A stretch of DNA of 64,000 nt from Conoideocrella luteorostrata (taxonomy: Eukaryota; Ascomycota; Sordariomycetes; Hypocreales; Clavicipitaceae): the NCBI GenBank assembly GCA_032433595.1, contig JASWJB010000222.1, positions 1 through 64,000 on the forward strand. Direction: 5' to 3'. The notes below the pieces were generated by a model, which worked only from the letters and a program-made list of their open reading frames with translations, did no database searches and was not told where the DNA came from. The translations under genes and the position numbers were made by a program. Position 1 is the stretch's first letter; each line of letters opens with the position of its first letter. Positions 33,027 through 44,700 of this stretch are shown piece after piece.

Positions 33027-34492
33027 ACCTTGCTATAACGGTCTCGAATGCTTTTGTAGACCCCCTCACGGTGGCATCGCTGGAGCAACATGGTCAAGGC
33101 GTGTTTCTGGCGGCAACCTGCATCGTGCGTCCAGTCAGTGATCAAAGGCAAGCGCCTCGCAATATTATTAGTGAGTTTATACGGGCCGTAAGTGCTTGAG
33201 CATGTGAAATTGCTTGCGTGGCATCTTTCCCAGGTCCCGTGAGTACGAGTCCAGGTCCTCCCTGATGGAGTCTAATATAGTCGCTGGCATCATAAACCAA
33301 ACGTGTGTTACATCTGTGGTCACTGGATAAGGTTAGAAAGTTGCTGCGGGCGACTCACCTCGTGATTCTTGGGCGTGATGGGTGAAGTGTGCTCTCGGTT
33401 CGCCGCACACCCCGTTGGCTCCCGTTAAAACTAGTCGGTGCCCTCTACAGTAGAGATCATGCTTTCTTTCCGCTTGTTTACCCAAAGCCAAGACAAGTAT
33501 CGCAGGGTCTCTGTGTTATAAAGTAGATTGCTCGTGCACACTTATTCGGCAGAGTCCTTCTATATACGCGTTGTCTCATCATCGGCGCATGTACGTTAAC
33601 AAGCTCTCGCGCGCATCCTCAGTGCAACAGCTACTCCAGACAGATACTCAGACCCAAGTAGAAACCAACCCCCAGACTTCGAAAATAAACTATTTAATCT
33701 CCGGGCTCGGTGAGCAAGCGGTGGGTCCCAGTTTCGTTATGGAGCAGTCACGGAAGACGGGGTTCAGTACGGAGTACATCCAGCCAATTGACTTTTTCAT
33801 GACTTCCCAAAACTGCAGTCGTTTCGAAACACAGCATACCTTGCCCTTGTCACTGCGGGTCTGCCACGATCAAACCGTCAGCCCCACGAGAATTGCACAT
33901 GTGCTCGACTATCTCGTTCCCGTCACGGAGACATTGACGTACGCTACCCGCCGCGAGCATGGACATAAGACTACGCGGCCGTTCAGTCTTGGCACGTCGT
34001 AATGGGTACACGGGACGCGGAGAGCGTGGAGGCAGCATCATGACCCAATCGCCATTAGTTGGCACCACAATTCTATGTTCCGAGCGATCAAGATGATACG
34101 CAAATGCAACGTTCCCCGCTAGTCGTCAAGAGATAGAGTTTGGTGGCAGCTATCACGCTCCTGTTTATTTTTAAATCGTGCCATGTCAAATGTCCCTACA
34201 CATGGACCCCTGGCAATATGAAAGAGTGACGTGTAATTGTACATTACTAAGTTTTATTGCTGAGATCGGACATAGTATAGAGGCGGCCATTCCTGGCCAG
34301 TTCGCTTTTCCCAGTCAAAGTCTTCGTCCACCGTGAGGTGTTTGCGTCTTGGTTTTCCTGTATAGATAAAATTTACAATAAAAGAATAAAAAATCAAAGA
34401 AACAGCTAAAATACACGTACATCGCCGACATAGTTCAAGCACACAGTCCACACAATAAACAGAGGCCCATCCATCCAAGCCCTCTTTCAACA
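33027..34492. other. gene-poor stretch right of the GMC remnant
   Basis: A 143-codon open frame (33571-34002) has no recognised features and contains the intergenic 9-mer TACGGAGTA (33768-33776), which argues against real coding. The right end is the 3' side of the bZIP gene. Confidence 0.45.
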
Positions 34493-35227
34493 TCAAGCAG
34501 GGGCCTCAGAATCGTCGTCTTGCAAGCTCTGAACAAAGTTCACTGCTTCCTTGTTGATATACGCTTGTATGAGCTTGCAGTTACAGTCCGTGTGCTCGAG
34601 GATCTGCATCTTGAGGGACAGGATCTCGCTCGTGAGTGATTCCAACACCCGACGCAGCTGACGGTTCACATCTTCAATGCTGTATTCCTCCGATTCGAGC
34701 TGCGCAATCTCGTTGCGCTTGCGTTCTCTAAACTTGGTCGACGCAATGCGGTTTCGCTCGTGGTAGAAGTCTTCATTAGTGCCGTTGCTGGCTATTATAT
34801 CTTCCGTGGGGCTTCTGCCGCTCGAGGAGACGGACTTTGAGTGATATGTACGGATTCGCCCCGGGTTAATCTTTTCAGAAGGCTCTTTTTTGATCTTGGC
34901 TTGCCGCTTTCGCTTCCCATTCGATGACGAGCTTTTCTTAACTCGAGTCTGGCTAGTGGAGGGCAAGTGTACAGGTGGTTCTTCGACCGTGGGCGATATG
35001 GCCGTGGGTGACACGGGATTAGTCGAGTACACCGGCTCATTTCTGTTCATCCAGTTGAACGAGTCGTCGAAGGGAGACTGAAGAGTGTTGCTATCGAAAA
35101 CGTCCAAGAAGGTAGGGCTGTGAGACTCGATGTGACTGATCCATGGCCCACACTGCCAAACCGGATAGTTCAGGGATTGTTCAGAAATATAGTCTTCGCC
35201 CTGCTGGCTATTAAATAATGCTTCCAT
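34493..35227 (-). CDS. bZIP transcription factor, ATF/CREB-like
   Basis: Single exon, 244 residues. The basic region is at 156-172, with the invariant Asn and Arg of NxxAxxKFR (HERNRIASTKFRERKR). A leucine-zipper helix follows (about 178-212), ending in MQILEHTDCNCKLIQAYI. The HTDCNC tail after the zipper is characteristic of the fungal Atf1/Atf21-like group. The N-terminal half is acidic and polar with SP sites (NPVSPTAISPT), suitable as an activation domain under MAP-kinase control. A basic patch KRKRQAKIKK (105-114) may be the nuclear signal. Regulators of this group act in stress, conidiation and secondary metabolism. No intron; the start is the only upstream ATG in frame. Targets unknown. 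Confidence 0.9.
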   Translation of the reverse strand: MEALFNSQQGEDYISEQSLNYPVWQCGPWISHIESHSPTFLDVFDSNTLQSPFDDSFNWMNRNEPVYSTNPVSPTAISPTVEEPPVHLPSTSQTRVKKSSSSNGKRKRQAKIKKEPSEKINPGRIRTYHSKSVSSSGRSPTEDIIASNGTNEDFYHERNRIASTKFRERKRNEIAQLESEEYSIEDVNRQLRRVLESLTSEILSLKMQILEHTDCNCKLIQAYINKEAVNFVQSLQDDDSEAPA

Positions 35228-38200
35228 ATCGGGCGAGTATCGGTAAGAATACTATTGAGGCTGTTTGGTTTTAATCACACCAACACAACACATCGTCACA
35301 GCGCTGAAACGCAGATAAGAATGTAGAGAACTTCACCACGGGGGTGAAAGGGAGCTCCCATCTCCATAAATAACCGTTTTGCTCCCCTCTTAACCACCCC
35401 AGGCACATCGAGCCATCCAGATCCCATCTTCAGCTAGCTTAGAAAATTTCGCCTTCGTTAGCCAGCCCCTCTTGACATTCCCCGCCTGACAAGATACTCA
35501 GAGAGGTTGTGTACTGTAGTATGCCGGTTTTATAGAGTTCCAAGACCCCAGATGGTGTGCAGGTGCCAGCCACATCTAACTAGCAAGAGTGGCACAACGG
35601 TTTCGCGCCGTCCAGCGTTTGGTCTAATTTGGGCCCCAGTTTCAATAGAAAGGCTCCATTAGTCTTCGGGGAATTTCTCGCCATCCCATATGATTTTCGG
35701 TTTTAGCGGTACTCGGTTGAGCAAGAGGTTTCAGATTTTTTGCATGCCAGGTAAATTACGTGTAATGACACGATGCTTTTGGATGCCCTTTGTTCCAGAT
35801 GCCAAAACAAGGCTGGTTCAAGTGGCATTGCTGGGTGAGGTGAGCGGCATTGTCGGCTGATCATAGATCAAGCCCATCACGTAAACCACGGTAGTTCATG
35901 CAACTCCGGCCGTCGGATCCAATTCTCTTTGTTTGAACAAAGATCAGCAAATGTTCCGAGATCCCCATTGGTTCTGGACCGCCAGTTCTCTCAGGGCTGC
36001 GGTAGTCGCTGTGCAGCTCGGGAACCAATGGCGCGCTCTAGCACGGCGCTGTTGACCTAGCCTTAGGTTCAAGTTGGGCAATTGAAGGGGCATCATTCGC
36101 AGCTACTGGGCAGTTGGACTCTGTTTAGTGGTGGGTGGCAACCGCCAGCACACGCCAAATGAGGGGGAAATAATGGGACAAGTGTAGTGTATTGTGTTAG
36201 TTTGGAGTGGTAGTTATATACTAGGCTGCTTTGAACATGGAGCTGAATAGGTAGTACGGAGTCACTCCGTACGCCAAAAGAAGCGGAAAACATGGTGGAT
36301 TGAAAACTGGAGCTGCGGGAGACTTGCCGGTCCGTAAATGAAGGGTTAATTCGTCCAGTACGGGGAGTATGTTGAAGCGACTGGAACTCAGGCTCCACCT
36401 ACGGAGTAGACATATGCAATTGATACCCAAAGACGCACGCCAACGAGCCGTCCGCCATAGCAGGCCCAGGCCCCCTTCCATCGAGCCCTGAATTGAAGAC
36501 GGACGTGGGATGAGAATGGCTGACCTCTTCCTGGATAGGTAATGCCTGCGAGGCCAGAGGTGCGGCAGGATAACGCCTCGTTCGCTCTATGAGAATGCTA
36601 GTTTCGTCCTTCTTTTGACAAGAAGATAACGAAACCAAGGTCTGCCGGAACACAATGGCTTATGGCTACTCCGGCAATACCTCAAGCAGCCCATTTCGCA
36701 TCATTGTGACGCGTAGTGTAGCCGGAGTGTTTGGCACTCACCGTGGTAAAGGCTTGATTTGCTCCACCCAGCCAAGCTCACATACACATCTCTCCAAGCA
36801 CAACAGGGCAAACTCGGCCAGTGGGCCCGGCAGAGCTAGATAAGACACCACGCCTCAAACCACACTACAATATTGTACTCTGGATAAGGTGTTGCATTTT
36901 GCAGGCTGAGATGGTGTGGGGGTGGTGGTGGAGATGCAATTCGCCGACCAGGAGTGATGGAAAGGTGCTTGGTGTTATCGGAAAGGTGCCTCATCCGCCA
37001 CATCCGCCATTAGGCTATACACGGCTCTTGGGGCGTCTGGCGCAGTGAGACAACCCATAGCTGACCATAGCAAATCGGCATTGGATGCTGCAGGTAAACT
37101 GTGAGTGCTGCAAGTCTAAACCGACTGTGCAGTGTCGATCTAGCCCCGGCCAGGATTGGGTAAGTTGGCCATGCGGGGACAAATTACGTGACCCATTGCA
37201 GCGCGGTTGGGTGAGCCGTGGCGGGTCACGTAAATAGTCGTCCCCTTGGGCCTGGGAAGGGTGGTAGCATCTTGGAACGAATTAGCCAGGCGCCGGCCAC
37301 CTTGGCTCTTGCCAGATGCTTTGTCGTGTTGTAGAGGCGCTCCTTCCCCTCAATCCGCAAGCGGTCCTGATGGCTGTCTGCCTGAGGCGTAATCTGGCTG
37401 CTCAACCCCGCTTCCATCAGAGCCAATACACGACCTTGACGGCCCAACTTCGTCGAATCTTAACGAGCCCCTCCACCAACCGTCCGGTGGACCGACCGCC
37501 CAGGGTGGCCGATGGCTCTCACTCTAGCTATCTACTTGCAGAACCCCGAACGCCGAGATACCTCCCGCATCGACCTGGGTGACACCGGGCGTGGCTCACC
37601 ATACCTCAACAGCTACCTATTGGCAGCAGTCAAACCACACCGTAGCACAAAGTGGTACTGTCTTCTACAATCCGACTCCGTACTAACAAATGGCGAGCCA
37701 AGTACGCGGCTGCTTAGCTAGGTCCTCTTGCAAGGTCGTACGTGCAGTCATCCACCTGATGGTTGGATTTCGCTCGGAATGCCGAACTTTGCGAGACAGG
37801 TCCAGACAAGTGGATAATCACGGACAGATGGGACACTTCATGCATTCCACGTAGGCGCGATGGAGCAGACGCGCATCACGCAGGCTTGGTACTCAATGCA
37901 GGGCCAAAGGGGTGGCGACGATGTTAAAGGTCTCTGTTCGGCCTATCCTGGGTCCATTGAGACTGGGCCCATTGAGGGGAACAGCATAAATATCCAGCCG
38001 CGTCTCAGGATTTCAGGAATCGATGACACACGATTTCTGCTTCTTCAATGGTCTCTAACCCAATTCTGAAAGTCTAGTCTCAACGAATACCACAGCAACT
38101 TCCTTTTTAATATACCGGTTGTACTTGAATAGCTGCACCCTGCCACCAGACACGTATAACAACGCCGCTCCTCGCTCGTCTGCCTCGTCCTGCGACCCTT

Positions 38201-38302
38201 CCCCTCACCTTGACGACGGTAACACTAAGAAATAATCTCGACGCAGCTCACCTTGCCATCAATTAAACTTGAAAGTGTCTGCATACTACACGTCTCGTCA
38301 CA
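35228..38302. other. 3.1-kb divergent intergenic region
   Basis: Upstream of both the bZIP gene (minus) and the formate dehydrogenase gene (plus). No coding fragment recognised. Contains a perfect 19-bp palindromic form of the dispersed motif (36254-36272) and another TACGGAGTA (36400-36408). The long upstream space suits regulated genes. Confidence 0.5.
36254..36272. repeat. 19-bp palindrome GTACGGAGTCACTCCGTAC
   Basis: Perfect inverted repeat with 9-bp arms around a single C. It is two opposed copies of the TACGGAGT half-motif, 1.0 kb upstream of the bZIP start. Confidence 0.9.
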
Positions 38303-40060
38303 ATGGTATCTTTTCGCCCCATGTCTCGTTCTCTTCCCCTAGCTTCCCGGGCTCTCTTTTCTACCCGTGCCAGTGCCTCAGCTCGTCCTGCGTCGCTTCG
38401 AGCTGCTGGATTCGCCAACAAGCTGTCTTCATGTCCCTCTACCATGAGGCCGCGCTTCTTGCCGTCATCAATGCGTGCGCTGACAACCGCTCGTGAAAAG
38501 GTCAAAGTTCTTCTCGTTCTCTACGACGGTGGCAAGCACGCCAAGGACGTAAGTACCGATATCCATATACTCCGCGTGTTTAATTGGCATCAGTCAAGGA
38601 GTGATAACTCGAGCCATCATTCCTCTGATCGCGTCGGATCATCAGCGCCAAGGTTGTTGGCTCGGAATCCGAATATACCTGGTCTTACCTAGCTTTTGAG
38701 CTGCCCCGCAGCTGCCGCTTGCAGACCTTGTCGTCAGCCGGCAGCGCGGGGAAGTACATAGTGCGGGGGACCGGGTTGCGCTTCGAGTTACACATCCTAG
38801 TGCCCCCTTGCTACGTTCTGTACCCATTTTGGGAGGGAAAGAGGGGGAATACAATAAACTACCTGACGTGACATCGCTAACGCAGGCCACCTTTTCTTTC
38901 GATCTCTAGGTCCCAGAGCTTCTCGGCACAACTGAGAATGAGCTTGGCATCCGAAAGTGGCTCGAGGACCAGGGCCACACTCTTGTCACCACCTCTGATA
39001 AGGAAGGTGAGAACTCCAAGTTCGACCAGGAGCTCGTTGACGCCGAAGTTATCATCACCACTCCGTAAGAAATATCGGATACTACTTTACTCATCAGCAC
39101 ACTACTAACGTGCAACCAGCTTCCACCCGGGATACTTGAACGCCGAGCGTTTAGCCAAGGCAAAGAAGCTTAAGCTAGCCATCACTGCCGGTATCGGCTC
39201 TGATCATGTCGACCTCAATGCCGCGAACAAGACCAACGGCGGCATAACTGTCGCTGAGGTAACCGGCAGCAATGTCGTCTCTGTCGCCGAGCACGTTGTC
39301 ATGACTATTTTGGTGTTGATTCGCAACTTCGTTCCCGCTCACGAACAGGTGGAGCGCGGTGACTGGGACGTTGCCGCTGTTGCCAAGCAAGAGTATGACC
39401 TTGAGAACAAGGTTGTCGGCACCGTTGCCGTTGGCCGCATTGGCGAGCGTGTCCTGCGCCGTCTCAAGGCATTCGACTGCAAGGAGCTCCTATACTTCGA
39501 CTACCAACCTCTCAGCGAGGAGAAGGAGAAGGAAATTGGTTGCCGACGAGTTGATACTTTGGAGGAATTGCTCAAGCAATGTGACGTCGTCACAATTAAC
39601 TGCCCCCTGCATGAGAAGACAAAGGGTTTGTTCGACAAGAAGCTCATCAGCCTTATGAAGAAGGGTAAGTGATCCAAATGTGATGCACGATATGGTGTAG
39701 ACTATTAACGACCACATAGGTTCTTATCTTATTAACACTGCTCGTGGCGCTATTGTCGTCAAGGAAGACGTGGCTGAGGCTTTGAAGTCTGGTCACCTGG
39801 CCGGTTACGGTGGTGATGTGTGGTTCCCTCAGCCAGCCGAGCGTGACCACCCCCTACGTACTGCCAAGAACCCCTTCGGCGGCGGTAACGCTATGGTTCC
39901 TCACATGTCTGGTACTTCTCTCGACGCTCAGAAGCGCTATGCCGACGGAACCAAGTCCATCCTCCAAAGTTACCTGAGCGGTAAGCACGACTATCGCCCG
40001 GAGGATCTTATCGTCCACAAAGGCGACTACGCCACCAAGGCATACGGCCAGCGAAAGTAG
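38303..40060 (+). CDS. NAD-dependent formate dehydrogenase with mitochondrial-type leader
   Basis: Four exons (38303-38548, 38910-39064, 39120-39664, 39720-40060) give 428 residues. The mature enzyme begins near [14 protein letters not shown] and follows the D-2-hydroxyacid dehydrogenase fold. Visible parts are [11 protein letters not shown], the NAD-binding [40 protein letters not shown] with the conserved Arg, and [11 protein letters not shown] with the catalytic His. The first glycine of the Rossmann motif is Ala (AVGRIG), also usual in several formate dehydrogenases. About 65 extra N-terminal residues are rich in Arg, Ser and Ala with almost no acids, as in a mitochondrial presequence; an in-frame ATG at 38471 could give a shorter cytosolic form. 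The enzyme oxidises formate to CO2 with NAD+. Intron 1 is 361 nt, six times its neighbours. Confidence 0.94.
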
Positions 40061-40617
40061 ACGTAAAAGAAAGACGTGGAGGCTTCGGGAAATTTTGGCT
40101 GATAGGTATCTACCTGTACCTGGCATCACGATTCATGATCATTGGAAAGGGAGCATCTTACATGTGTGTATATTTAAGTATTGAGATTAATTTACTAGCT
40201 TTAATATGCGGAGACTCTTTAAGCCTTGTAGTCTGTGCCAAGTTTTATACAATGAACCGTCTCCTCAATACCAAGAGCAAGATTGGTAGTCTGCACACCT
40301 AAGCCCATACAACAGAGAGAGCCTGCAAATTTTCTCTATGACAGTGGCTAAACTCACGCATCTGGCATATACAGGTCCTGTACATGTGGCTGAAGCGGAG
40401 GGTGCATCTACAAGCGCGTTCGTCTCGCACCGCCCAGCTTACATGTCACAATGTGAGTAGGAGATGATCAACCTGATGAGTGGAAAATATTCTTGTATTT
40501 CTTATCTAATGAGGAATTAGAGCTCTTCTATATTTAGGCTCTAGCTGATACATTCGAGGCATCGGATGATGCCGCAATTCCTGTCGCACGATGTCAAGAG
40601 AAAACAGTAATTACTAC
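40061..40617. other. intergenic, FDH 3' side
   Basis: AT-leaning sequence, convergent with the dead carboxypeptidase gene. Nothing recognised. Confidence 0.5.
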
Positions 40618-42215
40618 TCATTTTGAGGTCCATTCCCCAGCAATCCAGCGGCTCACTAAATCCAAAGTCGCCTCAGATTTGGCCAGTACAGCGAAGTGGC
40701 CGGCATTGTAGACGCAGGCGAAGACAAGATTGTTCGCCGCCTTGACCTCCGCGTAGTCTTCTTCTGTCTTGTTGGAGGACCGAATCCTAATTCACTGCAC
40801 CGCGGCTTTGCGAAATGCGTCACGACTTGTCCAATTCAGCGCATTAGTCCATGCTTGAACGTCAAGTCAACTGCAGATGAAGTCGCGATCGCCGGCGAAA
40901 GCAAGCAGCGGCACATTTTCAACTACAATGGCGATCTGGTTGCGCAGGGACTCCATCGCGTCGCCGGTCGCGGAAAAAATCATTGAATACCCCGTCGTCG
41001 CACACCTCCTAGACACGGCCCTTCGGAATTCCTAAAGTATCCGTCACTTTCGCCTGGTTGAGCCATTTTGTGATGGGTTCAACAGTGTTGGAGCAGAAAT
41101 TTGTCGAGTTGCCCACACACGGTTCCCGCAAATTGTAAAAATTAAGACCCTTTTCGCCTACAGGATTGAAGAAGGCGGCTTCGCTTTCGTCGGATGCTTT
41201 GGAACAGATGCCCGAGTCGTTAGAAGTATAGCAAGCTTGTGTTTTTTTTTCGCACGACGGGACTGCGCTTTGCATATCCTGACATTGTTTTTTGGCCAGA
41301 ACGGCCGCGACGCCGCCTTTGCCGCACGCCATATCTTGATACGATGGACACAGTGCCAAGGAATCAGTAAATTCATTGCCAATAACAGCACCCTTCAAGT
41401 TAATATTGCGAGTGTTGTGCGAGAGTATCTCGTTGGCGGTGGCCGGCACATAATGGCCCGATCGGGAGCTGCCGGTAATGTAGACATCTTGCTTGGCGTA
41501 CTCGGGAAAATTGTCAAAAAAAGTTGTCAGAACAGGGTAGATGTCCTTCGCGGCGGCGTCTGTGCCCTTCACACGCTGGTTTTCCTTGGAGAAGCCGGAG
41601 TTGACGGGCTGGTCAATGAAGAGCAGCGGCGCGCGGCTATTCTACGAGAACTGATTCGGGACGAGCTGGAGGTTCTGGTTGATCCTGGCCGGACCTAGTT
41701 GTTGGAAGAGCCCCAGCATGGATGAGCACACGGGACCTTCCTCGAACCAGATGATAGTAGGGTCCTTGGCGGCATCGCGGCGAGACTCGAGAAACCCTGC
41801 CATGTCAGGAAGTCAGACATACGCCTTGGGACATGGTCGGGCGGGGTCTGCTGGGACGAGCGAGCTCCCGTTCGTCGATCTTCCGAGACACTCACAATGG
41901 AATATATTGTTGCCTTGAGTGCTGTTGCTAATGTACCCGCTGAACTGTCTCACCCTGTCGACATTCAGCCGCGACGGGTCGTTTTTGGTGAAGCTGCCAT
42001 GTGCGATTAGTCGCATAAATACAAACTACGCCGGGGTACAACATGGGGCAGTTAAACGTATGAAGGCTTGGTGGAGTTTTTACTTGCTGTAGTTTCCACG
42101 GCTCGGGTTGAAACAAATGGAAAGCCAGCAAGTTTCCCTATAACATTCCGGGTAGAGGTTTGAGTCGACACCCAACGAGCGCGGAGAGAACCAAGGCGGC
42201 CACGAAAGAATGCAT
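40618..42215 (-). pseudogene. serine carboxypeptidase-like (S10) pseudogene
   Basis: Nearly full-length but broken. From the start at 42215 it has a signal-peptide-like MHSFVAALVLSALVG, then DPSRLNVDRVRQFSGYI, then across a GTGAGT/GGCAG intron ESRRDAAKDPTIIWFEEGP. The segment YITGSSRSGHYVP aligns with the carboxypeptidase Y catalytic-serine region, GDRDFICS with the Asp region and YNAGHFAVL with the His region. The homologous stop is at 40618. Breaks: four in-frame stops where the family has or tolerates Trp (after NQFS, after PKGRV, after DFICS and after KAAVQ) and a frameshift in the T-run before the C-terminal part. The oxyanion motif (WLNGGPGCSS in the family) reads WFEEGPVCSS, so catalysis may have been lost before the stops arose. 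Confidence 0.85.
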
Positions 42216-44394
42216 AGCTACCGCTTAAAGGCAGATTTTTTTTTAAAATAATAAATAAAAAAATAAACTCGGCGTGCTAAAAACAAGAGGGATGGAGCCT
42301 GTGAGCAATAAAATAACCAACTGAGATGTTGTGCGCTGGTAAAAGCTCTTCTTTAAGTACTGTGCCTCATTTGTAGTTACCAGATTTGTGTATCCAACTC
42401 CAAGTATGCGGCGTTATTATTTTCTCGGCTGAGGAGTGGTTAGCAGTCCGTCTCATGCTTATACCGGTCAAAGCTTGCTCCCAGAAGTCAACGCCTTTGT
42501 TAGGAATAAGCGAACAAATGTTGTTGGAGTGGTGGCCAGCCGGCATGTTGCACCCACTGCAGGAATGTGCTGGTCACACGGACAATCTACCGTGGTAGCC
42601 CAGAACGACGGTTTCAAGAATTTGGCCAATCATGAAAATATAAATCCCCTTTCCCGTACCTTTCTGGTCGAGAGCCGGCCTCGATTTCGGTGACTCTCTT
42701 AAATCGAAGCGGCAATCAATTGCTTACAGCATAGGGCATGCAGTATTCGCCGAGCAACTAAACGCGCAGCAGTGAGGGATGCACGAATCATGCAGTAGTA
42801 CGTACGTACCTTGTCATATATTTCGCCAAGGGGTGTTCTTGAGAGTCTTTATGCCAGGTATAGATATCTTCTTATATTCTATTTCTGTTTTATTTTTTAC
42901 TTAAACAATTGTTTTCCCCTCGCAACTCATAGACTAATCTCAATGCGCAGCAAGACGGTATTAGATACCGTCTATACCTACCGGAGAACATTGGCCAGCA
43001 ACCCACTACTCATAGTAAAATTCTTCTAATATTAATCAAGACCTCTATCAACCGAGCAAGGTCTTATTCAAGACACAAAGTAGCTTACTGCTCAAGGAAG
43101 GACATGCATATCTGCGTCGTCGAGCTCTTGCGCTACCTTGCTTACCCTTCACGATGTCTCTTGCCGAATTTTCCGTAGTAACAATGCGTCTGAGAGCTTT
43201 CTGACTAGAAACACGGGGTATCATCATCGTAATGCCCCGACGACCGTCTCGCTGGATTCTCCAACCTGCGCCTGGCTGGCCAAATTATTGCCAGCCGCTT
43301 CCTCAAGGTGCTGCTTTTTCGTATACTGCCCTAGAGACGATGTTTAGATATCTTAGTCTTTCGCCATCCTCGATAACCCATGACCACGTCATTGTTTGCA
43401 GAATAGACGTGTAAGCCGGACCTCGCGTAGCCCGTCGCCCAACAGCTTCCGCAGGCTGGAGAAACTGTGAGCTGCTTTGCTTCGGTCAGCGCATCGGTTG
43501 ACGTGTGGCGACTCCCCCTGAGAAGCTTTATTAGCGGACCCCAGAACATAAGCGGTGCCGCAAAGGCCTGCTCTACGCTACAACTATTGCATCGCGGGGC
43601 TGTGCATCTGCGACAGGCGCTCCGCCGTTCACATGCTATGACAATCGTCGGTGAGGATACCCCGGAACTGATAACTTCCATGGTCATGCGGGCTACTACC
43701 CACCGGCTCTCCCCTGGTCCAAGTTGCGGCGAATTCTTGAAGAAGTCGAATCTCGGCGCCGAGAGCAGCCTGGTCCGGGGTCCGGGGCGTCTTGCATGTA
43801 GTTGATCATACGTGGCGCGCCATCGGAGGCAGCCGTGGAGACAGACCCCCGAGATATGGGCGCCAAACCCGATTGTGCCCACCGGCTACTAGTACAGCGT
43901 AGTTAATGTTGAGGGGAATGTGTGATGACATTCTCCAACCAAAGAGGAAGTCTCGTGGCCTCGAGAAAGAGGCATGTCACGTCACGTATGAGTGCATAAA
44001 AGGTGGGGCTGCCGGGTTATGGCCGTGGGGCCTCAACAGTCAATCAGTGGGATGCTCAGTTGAGTGCGAGTAGGGTTGACCGAAGAGATCCCTCGCAAAT
44101 ACAGCATGTGATGCACTACCTGTTTCAAGACTAGAATTGGTTCATCATGCTGTAAGGAGTACATATGCCATGTCTCACCCCGAGCTCCACCATCGCCGCC
44201 GCCGTTGCCCGTCCCTTGCGCGCGGGACGGCCCTTGCATCGCTGGGATCTTAGCCCCTCGTCCGGGGCTGCGCCAGTAGTTGTGGCGCCAGAGGATTCAA
44301 ACTGCCCCATTACTTAAATAGGAGTAAAATAGAAGTAGAATAAAGTGTAAAGTTCCTCTAATAACTCCTTGTTTAATGCCTAACCTTTACACAT
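42216..44394. other. gene-poor stretch
   Basis: No supportable gene. Opposed open frames at 43331-43882 and 43467-43805 overlap antisense and lack motifs. There is an AT-rich block at about 42850-43060 and a GC-rich hairpin GCCCCTCGTCCGGGGC near 44254-44269. Confidence 0.45.
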
Positions 44395-44700
44395 AGTCCT
44401 CAACCGCAGTTGGCCTATAAGGATGCTCTAGATATCTTATCTCTTCATGCGTAAGTTTTTTCCCCCTTGCGGCCAGAGCTTCATCGAGTTGCGCAATAGT
44501 TACTGCTGAATCCTACTATGGACTTGTTGCCTTTTGTTGAACCCAAGATAGTGCAACCTGGCTCATTGTCCAGGTACGCATTTTAGCGATCTCCTCAACT
44601 CGCGAGATAATTTCTCGTTGCGTAGAATCATAGGCTGTCTCCAGGGGCAGATTCCATACACAAACTTTCGATATGCAAAGAGCTACATCGCACGTCTCAT
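44395..44700 (-). pseudogene. aldo/keto reductase remnant (C-terminal part)
   Basis: On the minus strand, REIISRVEEIAKMRTWTMSQVALSWVQQ (about 44605-44530) matches the late helices of aryl-alcohol-dehydrogenase-type aldo/keto reductases. After one frame change SIVGFSS follows, and after a second AQLDEALAARGKKLTHEEIRYLEHPY, the usual C-terminal end with a stop near 44395. Upstream homology fades quickly: VWNLPLETAYDSTQRE may be the preceding loop, but the barrel with the catalytic Tyr/Lys/Asp/His is not recognised. Two frameshifts and no N-terminus make it non-functional. Confidence 0.75.

Noticed and set aside
33571..34002. 143-codon open frame
   Set aside because: No recognised features, and it includes the 9-mer otherwise confined to non-coding DNA.
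39405..39440. Missing first glycine in the formate dehydrogenase NAD motif
   Set aside because: Ala at this position is normal in several formate dehydrogenases, so it is not a defect.
43331..43882. 183-codon minus frame and an overlapping 112-codon plus frame
   Set aside because: Mutually antisense, neither shows codon bias or a motif; I could not read a pseudogene in them.
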